From: a virus
IMG/VR virus record: IMGVR_UViG_3300035670_000768
Span: 1 to 34,351 of that record
Direction: 5' to 3' (one strand)
DNA: 34,351 nucleotides
Positions within the stretch are counted from its first letter, which is position 1; each line of letters starts with the position of its first letter. Below the pieces are notes generated by a model. That model was given only the letters and a program-made list of their open reading frames with translations, ran no database searches and had not been told where the DNA came from. Of this stretch, positions 15,700 through 23,696 are shown one piece after another. The translations under genes and the position numbers were made by a program.

Positions 15700-18600
15700 C
15701 CGAACGGAAGGCACCCATCATATCCCGGCCGGTATCGGATGCGCCCTGGTCGATCAAAGACGTGCGAAAACCCGAGGCGATCGAGTGGCTCAAGGAGCAT
15801 CGCCCAAATCTCAAAAAATATTCAACGAAGGTAATTAGGCGCACCCGCCGCAAGCTTTCACGCCGAGACTGGAAAAAGTCGCTGCCGCGTGGACGCGATG
15901 AGACCATTTCTGCATCTGACATCAGCCGCGACATCATCTATGGTGAGGTTCGGGTCGGTGGAACGATAAACTTTCTCCATGTTAAGAAAGCCCATAAGGC
16001 TTGGTATCACCATATTTTCTGTATCGCGGGCCATGAGATTGACTCGGTCCAAAAAATGTACATCGACGGGATCGAGATTCAGTTTGCCAGCTCTGGCGGA
16101 AGCATTTACGGATGGGCAACTGGCCCGACGGGAGAGGAGCCCGGCACCAAGGAGTCCGACACGGAAAGGGACTTTACCAACCGGGTCTTTGTTAAGGTGG
16201 TCCATGGCGCCTCGGACCAGCTGGCCGACGGTGAGATCCTGGCTCAGCTTGAATACATCCCTGACGGAGAGAGCGACGTTGTGTGGAGCGAATCGCATCG
16301 CGGCCGCGGCGTGGCATATGTGTATGTCATTTTCAACTGGAGTGCGGCGGCCTTCGGAGAAGGCGACAACGAGGTGGAGTTCCTCGTCCGTGGTAAGAAG
16401 GTTTACGACCCGCGAGATGCGTCTACAGCATGGAGCCAGAACGCCGCGCTCTGCATCGCGGATTATTTGACCGACACGAGTTATGGGAAAAAGATCCCCT
16501 GGGCCAAGATTGACACCGCCGATGCCTCCGGCGGGCTCCATTGGGCCGCGGACGTGTGCGACCAGTCCGTCTCGATCGTCGGCGGGAGCGAGGCGCGGTT
16601 TGCGCTGAACGGGAAGACCGATCGATCTCAGTCTCCGCGGCAGATTCTTGAGGCAATGGTCACGGCGTTTGCTGGCACAATCGCGCCCATCGAGGGCAAG
16701 TGGAAGTTTTTTCCCGGCTGCTGGCGCACCCCGGTGTCGGTCGAGCTTACCGAACAGGACCTCCGCGGTCCTATCACCATTGAGAGCCTCATCTCAAAAA
16801 GCGAAACCTTCAACGCCATTCGCGGAACCTTTGTCGACGCCGCCAACAATTACGAGGAGACGGACTTTCCTTCCATCAACCTGGCCGGCGTCGGCGATGA
16901 GGTGATGTGGGAGGATATTCAGCTGCCATTTACGACATCAAGCACGACGGCGCAGCGCATCGCGCGCATCTATTTGGCCGAGGCGATCCGGTCGGCCACA
17001 ATCACCGCGCCGTTTTCATTGAAAGCCCTGCAGCTTACTTACGGCGATATTCCCACCGTTACCATGAGCCGGTATGGATTCTCGGCGAGCACCTATCAAG
17101 TTGAGGATTTCGATTTCGGCCTCGACAACCTGGAGCCGATCATCAATTTGGTGTTGCGCGCAATTGACGCGAACGCCTACGCCGACACGACCGAGCAGGC
17201 GGCGCATGAGGCGCGGGTCACGATACTTCCCAGCCCGTCATCAGCAACGAACCCCACGGGCTTGACACTTGCCTCCGGCACCGATCACCTTGACATTCGC
17301 GCGGACGGAACAATCTTCTCACGCATCTATGCCGAGTGGACCGCGCCGGACGATCCCTTCGTCACCGACGGCGGGCATATTGAAGTGCAGCGAAAGAAGA
17401 GTACGTCCAGCACCTGGACGGGTCAGACCCTCCTGCCCGGTGACACCACGCATGTTTACATTCTCGACGTTCTCGACGGCGTGAATTATGACGTCCGCAT
17501 CCGGTCGATCAACGCTCTAGGGAAGGCGTCTGCCACTTGGCTCACCGAGTCGAACCATAATGTCATAGGCAAGACCGCGCCGCCCGCCGACGTGGCATCA
17601 ATCGACGTGGCATCTGACGAGTACGGGATCAATATCGTGTGGGACGCCGTGGACGACCTCGACCTTAAACACTATGAGCTCCGCTACGGCGGCAGCGCCT
17701 GGGGAGACTCTACGCTGATCACGCGCGTGAAGGGCACGGCCTACACCTGGGCACGCAAAACGGCGGGCTCCTACACGTTCCGCATCAAAGCGGTGGACAC
17801 GAGCAACAACTACTCAACCAACGAGACGACCGACACGCTGACCATCTCGGGGCCGAGCACGCCGACCCTCACTCTCACGATTGAGGGTGAGGACGTGCGC
17901 ATCTCATGGCCCGCCAGCACGGGCACGCACGCCATTAAGGAGTATGAGATCCGTTACGGCTCGACCTGGGCGGGCGGCACCTCAATCGGGCGGTTTAACA
18001 CGCTCTCGCACAAACGCAAGGTCGATTGGAGCGGGTCGCGCGTCTGGTGGGTGGCGGCGTATGACGTGGCGGGGAACGTGAGTACGGCAGGCTCCGAGGA
18101 CCTCAACATTGTCGTGCCGGGCCAGGTGGCGTCCCTGACCAGCACGCAGGTGGACAATAACGTGCTCATCGACTGGGAGGTGCCGGCGACCGGGACGCTG
18201 CCTGTTGTGAAATACCAGTGCTACAAAGGCGCGACGTTTGCCGGCGCGACCAGCATCGGCTCGGTGGACGGCACCTTTAAGCCGCATTTTGAGCAGCTGG
18301 GCGGCGCCTATACCTACTGGGTCCGTGCGGTCGATTCGGCCGGAAACGCGGGCAGCGAGCGGAGCATCAGCCTAAACGTCCAGCACCCGCCCGATTTTAT
18401 CCTGCGGGCGGATGACTACATCACGACCACCAGCGGTGACACCGAAACCAACATCATGACGTCCAACGAAAACGCGGACCTCACCACGCGGCAAATTTAC
18501 GCCAATACCACTCGCGGGGAGACGTGGACGACGCATTTTACAAATAATTCGTGGACCTGCATCCAGGACGCCATTGACGCGAGTTATACCCAGTGGCTGC

Positions 18601-19175
18601 AACCAGCACCGACCACCGGCGTGTTTGAGGAGGCGGTGGATCTTGGCGCGGTCATGCCAGGAAGCCTCATCAGTGTCACCTGGGCCAAGAGCGACCTGGT
18701 AGCCGGTATTACTGTTACGCCGCGGATTTATTACAAAAAACTGGTCGGTGATGCATGGACGGCGGGCACGGATGGTCTATCGGAACTTTACGCCGTCGAG
18801 TTTCAGTACATCAAGGTAAAGCTCACCTTCACCGCCGCGACTGACAAGGCGCAGGCCATTATCACGGACGTGCATTACCGGGTGACTGTGAAAAAACAGA
18901 CCGACAGCGGCGTCGTCTCTGTCACGGCGACCGGCGGGACGGCTGTGACGTTCAATCTGGATTTTTTGGATGTGGAGAGTGTTGTGGCAACGCCGCAACT
19001 CGTGGGGTCGGGGACGGTTCGCGCAAAATTCGCGATTGTGGATTTTACCGATGTGCCCAATCCGACCGGATTTGTCCTATACCTTTTTGACAAAGACGGC
19101 GCGGAGGTGAGCGGAGGAAATTTACCCGTGAGCGTGAGATGGACTGCCGAAGGCGTTGTCGACGTGGTAACATGA
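15696..19175 (+). CDS. J-like central tail fibre / host-specificity protein with four FN3-like modules
   Basis: The 1159-residue product opens with a basic region (IRRTRRKLSRRDWKK), then the tip domain of J-type proteins: IIYGEVRVGGTINFL, CIAGHEIDSVQKMYIDG and a later CDQSVSIVGGSE. From residue 515 to about 900 four fibronectin-type III-like modules follow, with repeated motifs YDVRIRSINALG, YTFRIKAVDTSNN, VWWVAAYDVAGN and YTYWVRAVDSAGN. The C-terminal 250 residues are beta-rich and likely to be the exposed tip. It forms the central fibre under the tail and recognises the host surface. Start ATG 15696 overlaps the upstream stop. Confidence 0.9.
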   Translation: MTERKAPIISRPVSDAPWSIKDVRKPEAIEWLKEHRPNLKKYSTKVIRRTRRKLSRRDWKKSLPRGRDETISASDISRDIIYGEVRVGGTINFLHVKKAHKAWYHHIFCIAGHEIDSVQKMYIDGIEIQFASSGGSIYGWATGPTGEEPGTKESDTERDFTNRVFVKVVHGASDQLADGEILAQLEYIPDGESDVVWSESHRGRGVAYVYVIFNWSAAAFGEGDNEVEFLVRGKKVYDPRDASTAWSQNAALCIADYLTDTSYGKKIPWAKIDTADASGGLHWAADVCDQSVSIVGGSEARFALNGKTDRSQSPRQILEAMVTAFAGTIAPIEGKWKFFPGCWRTPVSVELTEQDLRGPITIESLISKSETFNAIRGTFVDAANNYEETDFPSINLAGVGDEVMWEDIQLPFTTSSTTAQRIARIYLAEAIRSATITAPFSLKALQLTYGDIPTVTMSRYGFSASTYQVEDFDFGLDNLEPIINLVLRAIDANAYADTTEQAAHEARVTILPSPSSATNPTGLTLASGTDHLDIRADGTIFSRIYAEWTAPDDPFVTDGGHIEVQRKKSTSSTWTGQTLLPGDTTHVYILDVLDGVNYDVRIRSINALGKASATWLTESNHNVIGKTAPPADVASIDVASDEYGINIVWDAVDDLDLKHYELRYGGSAWGDSTLITRVKGTAYTWARKTAGSYTFRIKAVDTSNNYSTNETTDTLTISGPSTPTLTLTIEGEDVRISWPASTGTHAIKEYEIRYGSTWAGGTSIGRFNTLSHKRKVDWSGSRVWWVAAYDVAGNVSTAGSEDLNIVVPGQVASLTSTQVDNNVLIDWEVPATGTLPVVKYQCYKGATFAGATSIGSVDGTFKPHFEQLGGAYTYWVRAVDSAGNAGSERSISLNVQHPPDFILRADDYITTTSGDTETNIMTSNENADLTTRQIYANTTRGETWTTHFTNNSWTCIQDAIDASYTQWLQPAPTTGVFEEAVDLGAVMPGSLISVTWAKSDLVAGITVTPRIYYKKLVGDAWTAGTDGLSELYAVEFQYIKVKLTFTAATDKAQAIITDVHYRVTVKKQTDSGVVSVTATGGTAVTFNLDFLDVESVVATPQLVGSGTVRAKFAIVDFTDVPNPTGFVLYLFDKDGAEVSGGNLPVSVRWTAEGVVDVVT

Positions 19176-19188
19176 GAAAGGAGCAATT

Positions 19189-20271
19189 ATGACTGCTGTG
19201 AATTTTTCCAATCCGACGAACTCAACCGCGTACGCGACCGTTTTGGGCGAAATCCGCGAGGCGATCTCGCACGTCGGACAGATGACCTTTACGTCCGACA
19301 CGAACATTCCGGCGGGCACCGTTCGCCGAAACGGGGCTGCTCTGGAGTACTATGTGAGCGGCTCCACCTGGACTCAGTTTCTTGGCGCCGCGCAGATCGA
19401 TCACAACTCGCTGCTGAATTACGATGCCAACAAGCACGCCGACAAGACCGGGACCGTGACGGTAAGCGGTGCGTGGACTTTTAACGCGGCGAAATTTGCG
19501 GCAGATGCGGTTGTGACTGATTTGAACTGGTACATTTTGGGGGCCACTTCCGATGGGACCGATAACGGGCTGATCGGGATCTGCCCTGGAGGGGCCTATG
19601 CTTATACGAGGGGAGCGTGCCTGAGACTTTTTGGAAATGAGTATACAGGGTACGAGGGGAGGGTCGAGCTGTTCGCCGGGACTGACTCGGATGATGGGCA
19701 GATCCTATTCGGCACACAGGGCGCTATCCGGGCGATAATCGACTATAACGGCGGCTGGCAGATTTTTGATGTGACCTCGGTGCAAACCCCGTCAACCAAT
19801 GGGGTCAATATCCATTCAGATACGGGAGTGCTCCGGGTTAGAAACGACGCGGGAGATGATTGGGCGCTGGTGGGGGCTGCCTTTTACACCATTGAATCAT
19901 CGAGCAATCAGACCAGGACCACGGCAAACACTAGCTGGTATGACATGAGCAGCAGCAGTGTCAGCGTCACAGATGTGCTAAGTGGTGACACGATCATGGC
20001 CTGGGCCACGGTGCATTTGTACAATGACACAGCCCCGACCAGTGAAATCCGGGCGCGGATCGCGATTAGTACAGATTACGGCCAGGGTGTGCGATTTGAA
20101 GACATCGGCACATTGCAGCAGGGTATTTCCCTGACGCCGATCCACAAAGCCACCGGGCTGACCGGCACCGTGACCGTGAAACTGCAATGGTGCACACCTG
20201 ACACTCCTGGTGACACGATTGAAAGCGACCAATTCCAGATGTTTGTCTGTCACATCAGAAGGACAAAATGA
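19189..20271 (+). CDS. Tail fibre-like protein
   Basis: The 360-residue product is rich in Gly, Thr, Ser and Asn. N-terminal FSNPTNSTAYATVLGEIREA is followed by a DTNIPAGTVRRNGAALEYYV region and NSLLNYDANKHADKTGTVTV, a motif often seen in phage fibres. The C-terminal 140 residues alternate polar and hydrophobic residues like a trimeric beta-structured head. AAAGGAG precedes the ATG by six bases. It follows the J-like gene, so it is probably attached to the tip. The receptor is unknown. Confidence 0.75.
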   Translation: MTAVNFSNPTNSTAYATVLGEIREAISHVGQMTFTSDTNIPAGTVRRNGAALEYYVSGSTWTQFLGAAQIDHNSLLNYDANKHADKTGTVTVSGAWTFNAAKFAADAVVTDLNWYILGATSDGTDNGLIGICPGGAYAYTRGACLRLFGNEYTGYEGRVELFAGTDSDDGQILFGTQGAIRAIIDYNGGWQIFDVTSVQTPSTNGVNIHSDTGVLRVRNDAGDDWALVGAAFYTIESSSNQTRTTANTSWYDMSSSSVSVTDVLSGDTIMAWATVHLYNDTAPTSEIRARIAISTDYGQGVRFEDIGTLQQGISLTPIHKATGLTGTVTVKLQWCTPDTPGDTIESDQFQMFVCHIRRTK

Positions 20272-20567
20272 AAACCGAGACGATTGCCGTCGAAACCTCC
20301 GCTGGCGTTAATGCCGCACAGTTAGCTGCTGAGTTGCAGCAGCTCTATCCGGGCACGTCTATCGCCCTCATCTGCGATGAGGCGCGGCGGGTCAAGGAGG
20401 TGCAGCTCGATGTGAGTGACACGACCGTGCTGGACGAAAAGGCCGTGCGGGACATTGTGAAGGCGCACGTACCGCAGCCGCTGCCGCCGCGCGTCACGCT
20501 GCACGACCTGGCGGCGAGGCTTTCGGTGGTTGAGGGGGAGATTCTCAAACTTAAAGGGGAGAAGTAG
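20268..20567 (+). CDS. Small protein of unknown function, tail region
   Basis: The 99-residue product is acidic and mixed alpha/beta. An N-terminal ETIAVETSAGVNAAQLAAEL part and a C-terminal helix (LHDLAARLSVVEGEILKLKG) with coiled-coil spacing are visible. No known family is recognised. Its ATG overlaps the fibre gene stop by four bases, and it is followed by another small gene, so it is probably co-translated with the fibre. A fibre-attachment or chaperone role is possible but not shown. Confidence 0.65.
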   Translation: MKTETIAVETSAGVNAAQLAAELQQLYPGTSIALICDEARRVKEVQLDVSDTTVLDEKAVRDIVKAHVPQPLPPRVTLHDLAARLSVVEGEILKLKGEK

Positions 20568-20568
20568 C

Positions 20569-20763
20569 ATGACGGACGAACAGAAGGCAGTAGATGAACG
20601 GCTCCACCAGGCGCAGCAGCTGCTAAGCCAGACGCGCCTGCCGGGGGCGGGCGCGGGCGAGCTGATGCAAATCTGCATCCACTTGCAGGCGGTAGGCGTG
20701 ACGATCCAGCAGGCGCGGGACCTGCTCGCGGGGAAGCCGCCAGGCGGGGCGCCGCCGAAATAG
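20569..20763 (+). CDS. Small helical protein of unknown function
   Basis: The 64-residue product (MTDEQKAVDERLHQAQQLL...) is largely helical with a Gly/Pro-rich end (GKPPGGAPPK). AAGGGGAG lies upstream and the ATG follows the previous stop by one base. No family is recognised. Confidence 0.6.
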   Translation: MTDEQKAVDERLHQAQQLLSQTRLPGAGAGELMQICIHLQAVGVTIQQARDLLAGKPPGGAPPK

Positions 20764-20768
20764 ATTTA

Positions 20769-20811
20769 GTTCCGCCAATGGGGGCGGAGCAGAACGGGCC
20801 GCCTCGGCGGC
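20769..20811 (+). terminator. Two tandem hairpins, possible terminator
   Basis: TCCGCC (20771-20776) pairs with GGCGGA (20783-20788), extendable to eight pairs. GCCGC (20798-20802) pairs with GCGGC (20807-20811) around CTCG. TTTATTT follows a few bases later. The pair fills the 74-nt gap before the next gene and may reduce read-through. Confidence 0.4.
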
Positions 20812-20837
20812 TGCGGTTTATTTGGTAAGGAGACATT

Positions 20838-21275
20838 ATGGCGACTGACACCATCATTTCCAACGCCGCAGCTATTGCGGCGTGCGACGCGATTGTTGAC
20901 CTGCTGGACGCGGGAAGCGCAGCAGGGCATCTCAAAATCTACTCCGCGGGCAGCGGTGTGCCAGCGGACGTGGATACCGCCATCACCGACCAGGTGCTGC
21001 TGGCGGACCTCACGCTGAGTGACCCTGCCTTTGGCGGTGCGGCGGATAACACCGGAAAGGCGACCGCGACGGCAAGCTCAATCACTGCAGACTCGAGCGC
21101 AAACGCCTCGGGCACGGCGGCCTTTTTCCGCGCCGAAGATAGCAACGGCGTGGCCCGGATTCAGGGGACGGTCGGCACTTCCGACTGCGATCTGAACCTG
21201 AACTCCGTGGCCATTTCCAGCGGTGCGCAGGTGAGCATCACATCCTGGACCTTCTCGGTGCCGGAACAGGTATAA
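20838..21275 (+). CDS. Phage structural-type protein of unknown role
   Basis: The 145-residue product begins with a short helix (ISNAAAIAACDAIVDLLDAG), then GHLKIYSAGSGVPADVD, ADLTLSDPAFGGA and an Ala/Ser/Thr-rich beta stretch. Proteins with this layout occur as unassigned phage genes near tail or head loci, in my recollection. AAGGAGA lies before the ATG. The beta-rich C-terminal half (VRIQGTVGTS-like strands) suggests a virion surface component. Function is not known. Confidence 0.65.
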   Translation: MATDTIISNAAAIAACDAIVDLLDAGSAAGHLKIYSAGSGVPADVDTAITDQVLLADLTLSDPAFGGAADNTGKATATASSITADSSANASGTAAFFRAEDSNGVARIQGTVGTSDCDLNLNSVAISSGAQVSITSWTFSVPEQV

Positions 21276-21280
21276 CCTAA

Positions 21281-21314
21281 CCTGCATGGCGGTGCGCGGG
21301 TGCCGCCATGCAGG
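21281..21314 (+). repeat. 12-bp perfect hairpin between two structural-type genes
   Basis: CCTGCATGGCGG (21281-21292) and CCGCCATGCAGG (21303-21314) form a perfect 12-bp stem with a 10-nt loop. GGAGGG for the next gene follows at 21320. There is no T-run, so an mRNA-processing or translation-control role is as likely as termination. Confidence 0.6.
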
Positions 21315-21331
21315 GCTTTGGAGGGCGTAAG

Positions 21332-21823
21332 ATGGCTGATAACATTGCCGTGACGCCGGGCAGCGGCGCAACGATCGCGACCGACGAGGTGACGCGCAAC
21401 GCCGCGTCCGAGCATCAGCAGATTGTGAAACTGTCACTCGGGGCAGAGGGCGCATTTGACATGCTACTGGACTCCGGTCAGCAGACCTCGGCCAATTCGC
21501 TCCCCGTGGTACTGCCATCCGACCAGATTGTGGCAATGCAGCCTACGCGGGGCGGGACGGCGGCGGTCACGGCGGTTGCGGCGTCTGGGTCGAGCACGAC
21601 GTTGCTATCCGCTGAGTCCGATCGACTGGGCGCTTCAATCTTTAATGACGCCGATCAGGCATGTTTTGTAAAGTTTGGCGCAACGGCAAGCAGCACCAGC
21701 TTCACGGTCAAGATCGCGGTGAACGGCTATTTCGAGTTTCCGCAGCCGGTCTATACCGGCGTGGTAGATGCCATCTGGGAGAACTCACCGTCAGGGAACG
21801 CACGGATCACCGAGTTGACATAG
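21332..21823 (+). CDS. Beta-rich phage protein of unknown role
   Basis: The 163-residue product begins MADNIAVTPGSGATIATDEV, continues with QIVKLSLGAEGAFDMLLDSG, LPVVLPSDQ and a C-terminal FTVKIAVNGYFEFPQPVYTG and ends GNARITELT. The layout resembles small virion proteins from phage structural regions, but no family is certain. The ATG at 21332 is preferred because GGAGGG lies upstream; an in-frame ATG 24 nt earlier sits in the hairpin. A surface or fibre-accessory role is an inference from position. Confidence 0.65.
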   Translation: MADNIAVTPGSGATIATDEVTRNAASEHQQIVKLSLGAEGAFDMLLDSGQQTSANSLPVVLPSDQIVAMQPTRGGTAAVTAVAASGSSTTLLSAESDRLGASIFNDADQACFVKFGATASSTSFTVKIAVNGYFEFPQPVYTGVVDAIWENSPSGNARITELT

Positions 21824-21833
21824 GAGACACGCG

Positions 21834-22268
21834 ATGCCGCTATATAATCCTGAGATCAACTGCTACGACTGCTCCTGTTATGACTGCTCTTGCTACGATT
21901 GCTCAGTCTCTTGTTATGACTGCTCCTGTTACTGCTGCTATGACTGCTCCTCATGTTGTTACGTTGATTGCACGTGCTGTTACACCTGTAACGACTACAC
22001 GACATATTGCTGTTTCGACTGCTCCTGTTATTCAGCCACTCCTGGCGGATCGGGCGGGTCCGTTCAGTATAATAGTAGCAGTTGTTTTGGGGGAGATTCG
22101 TATTTTACCTACGATTGCAGCACTTACTGCCTGGCGGTGGGGTCCGGCTATAATGGCACTATCAATACCAGCCAGTACGTCTCCTGCGGCTGCTGCGGCC
22201 TGAATGCGAATTGCAGCGGATTCAGTTCAATCTGCGTGATGGGCGGGCTGGTCGTGGCGCTGTCATAA
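21834..22268 (+). CDS. Cys/Tyr-rich repeat protein, CYDCS repeats, function unknown
   Basis: The 144-residue product is one of the strangest in the window. By my count about 30 residues are Cys and 18 are Tyr. Residues 10-70 are near-tandem copies of CYDCS with CC pairs. The C-terminal half is Gly/Ser/Asn-rich with more Cys (YVSCGCCGLNANCSGFSSIC) and ends in a hydrophobic GGLVVALS. The repeats use varied synonymous codons (TGC/TGT, TAC/TAT, GAC/GAT, TCC/TCT/TCA), so selection acts on the protein and not on a simple DNA repeat. GGAGA precedes the ATG. No family is recognised. Metal binding, disulphide or tyrosine cross-linking on the virion are possibilities. It is followed by a methyltransferase and a glycosyltransferase. 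Confidence 0.85.
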   Translation: MPLYNPEINCYDCSCYDCSCYDCSVSCYDCSCYCCYDCSSCCYVDCTCCYTCNDYTTYCCFDCSCYSATPGGSGGSVQYNSSSCFGGDSYFTYDCSTYCLAVGSGYNGTINTSQYVSCGCCGLNANCSGFSSICVMGGLVVALS

Positions 22269-22278
22269 AGGGGGCGCG

Positions 22279-22758
22279 ATGAAACGGCTGAGCCTTGGAT
22301 GCGGAGAGGAAGAGCGGGCCGGATTCGTCGGACTAGACAGCGACCCATCCGTCTCCCCTGATGTGGTCTGGGATCTGGAGCAGACACCGCTTCCGTTCGA
22401 GGACGGCGAGTTTGAGCTGGTGCGGGCCTCGCACATTCTGGAGCACGTCCACAACCTCATGCCGTTGATGCAGGAGGTGCGGCGCATCCTGACCCCTGGC
22501 GGCATTTTTGACGTTGCGGTTCCCATGTTCGGCTGCAAGGCGGCTATCATTGATCCCACTCACTGCCGGTATTTTTTGCCGGAGACTTTTTTCATGTTTC
22601 AAGCGGCGCAGCCGGGGCAGCACCCGCCGCATTTTGCTGGACGCGGCTGGTTTGCGGTGCAGTCTCTGGAGGTCCGCAAAATTCGCGGGCCGAACGAGGA
22701 CGAGAAAACGGCGGGGGCGTTTTTCACAGAGATTCGAGCGAGGTTGATTCGGGCGTGA
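22279..22758 (+). CDS. Class I SAM-dependent methyltransferase
   Basis: The 159-residue product opens with motif I, KRLSLGCGEEERAGFVGLD, then DVVWDLEQTPLPFEDGEFEL (motif II region) and SHILEHVHNLMPLMQEV with RRILTPGGIFDVAVP (motif III). That is the small Methyltransf_11-like fold. The substrate is unknown: protein, glycan or small molecule are all possible. The C-terminal part is short, so no separate substrate domain is visible. Its stop overlaps the GTG of the glycosyltransferase by four bases, so the two are translated together. Confidence 0.85.
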   Translation: MKRLSLGCGEEERAGFVGLDSDPSVSPDVVWDLEQTPLPFEDGEFELVRASHILEHVHNLMPLMQEVRRILTPGGIFDVAVPMFGCKAAIIDPTHCRYFLPETFFMFQAAQPGQHPPHFAGRGWFAVQSLEVRKIRGPNEDEKTAGAFFTEIRARLIRA

Positions 22759-23696
22759 ACGATTGCAAACGTGTAGTGCTTAAAGTTGATGGCGGGCTGG
22801 GCAAGAACGTTGCAGCGACCGCGCTGGTGGTAAGCATTAAGGCCAAGTGGAACCTGCCGCTTATCGTCATCGCATCGCACATGGAGCCGTTTTACGGCAA
22901 TCCGCTGGTGGACCGGCTGCACACTTACCGGAACCTCTCGTACCTCTACGCCGATTATTTTGCAGACCGAGCAGTTCAGATCCTCTCTGGCGAGCCCTAT
23001 ATGCACTCATCCTACCTGACCGGCTCTCACATCATTGAGGTCTGGCGGGAGATGTTTGGTCTGCCGACTTGTGACGTGGCGCAGCCGTGTCTGTTCATTG
23101 ACGCCGCCGAGCGGGAGTGGGCGCTCACATACCTAGCCGGGATGAAGATCCAGCCTGAGAAACTTATCCTGCTCCAGTGGCAGGGCGGCGCGGCGCCGCC
23201 CGCGCCTGGTCAGTGTTCGGCGCAGCAGCGGCGCACGCTGCGGCGGGTCACGGCACAAGCCCTGTATGACGGGCTCGTCGGCATGGGGTACGATGTAATC
23301 TCGATGCAGCTTCCCAGCCAGCCGCAGCTTGAGCGGTGCCTGGTGCCGACTGCGGGCCGGGGACAGGATGGGCAGCCGCTCCCGCTCAATCCCCGCCAGG
23401 CCCTCGCGCTGGTGTCGGTGTGCAAGAGTTTCGTCGGCATCGACTCCTTTGTGCAGCACGCGGCGGCCGCATTGGGGAAGCCCGGCATCGTGCTCTGGGG
23501 CGGCACGGACCCCCGAAATTTAGGTTATCCAGAACACAAAAACCTGACAGCAAAAGTTAAATGCGAAACCCCACACTGCGGCAGACCGAACAGTTTCCTG
23601 TTTGACGTAGACGTTTTCGGGCGGCCCTGGTCGTGCCCGGTGGGGGATATGTGTCTGGATTTTGATCCTGACGAGATTTTGGACGAGTTCGCCTGA
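22755..23696 (+). CDS. GT9/heptosyltransferase-like glycosyltransferase
   Basis: The 313-residue product has an N-terminal VVLKVDGGLGKNVAATALV, like the donor-fold start of GT-B heptosyltransferases, and a C-terminal CKSFVGIDSFVQHAAAALGKPGIVLWGG, the conserved acceptor/nucleotide box of family GT9. Residues from about 275 on carry a Cys cluster (KCETPHCG, CPVGDMC) that may bind metal. The family transfers heptose or related sugars from nucleotide donors. The substrate here is unknown. It is coupled to the methyltransferase upstream, and its stop overlaps the start of the long repeat protein (TGATG). Confidence 0.85.
   Translation: MNDCKRVVLKVDGGLGKNVAATALVVSIKAKWNLPLIVIASHMEPFYGNPLVDRLHTYRNLSYLYADYFADRAVQILSGEPYMHSSYLTGSHIIEVWREMFGLPTCDVAQPCLFIDAAEREWALTYLAGMKIQPEKLILLQWQGGAAPPAPGQCSAQQRRTLRRVTAQALYDGLVGMGYDVISMQLPSQPQLERCLVPTAGRGQDGQPLPLNPRQALALVSVCKSFVGIDSFVQHAAAALGKPGIVLWGGTDPRNLGYPEHKNLTAKVKCETPHCGRPNSFLFDVDVFGRPWSCPVGDMCLDFDPDEILDEFA

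Noticed and set aside
21815-21848. TTGACA and TATAAT around the start of the Cys/Tyr-rich gene as a promoter
   Set aside because: The spacing is 22 nt (20 for TATATA), too long for sigma70, and the -10 lies inside the coding sequence.
21661-22203. An alternative 180-residue rightward frame over the Cys/Tyr-rich gene
   Set aside because: It starts inside the upstream gene, has no ribosome site, and its Thr/Ala/Val-rich run mirrors the codons of the CYDCS repeats. The frame with the ribosome site is kept.
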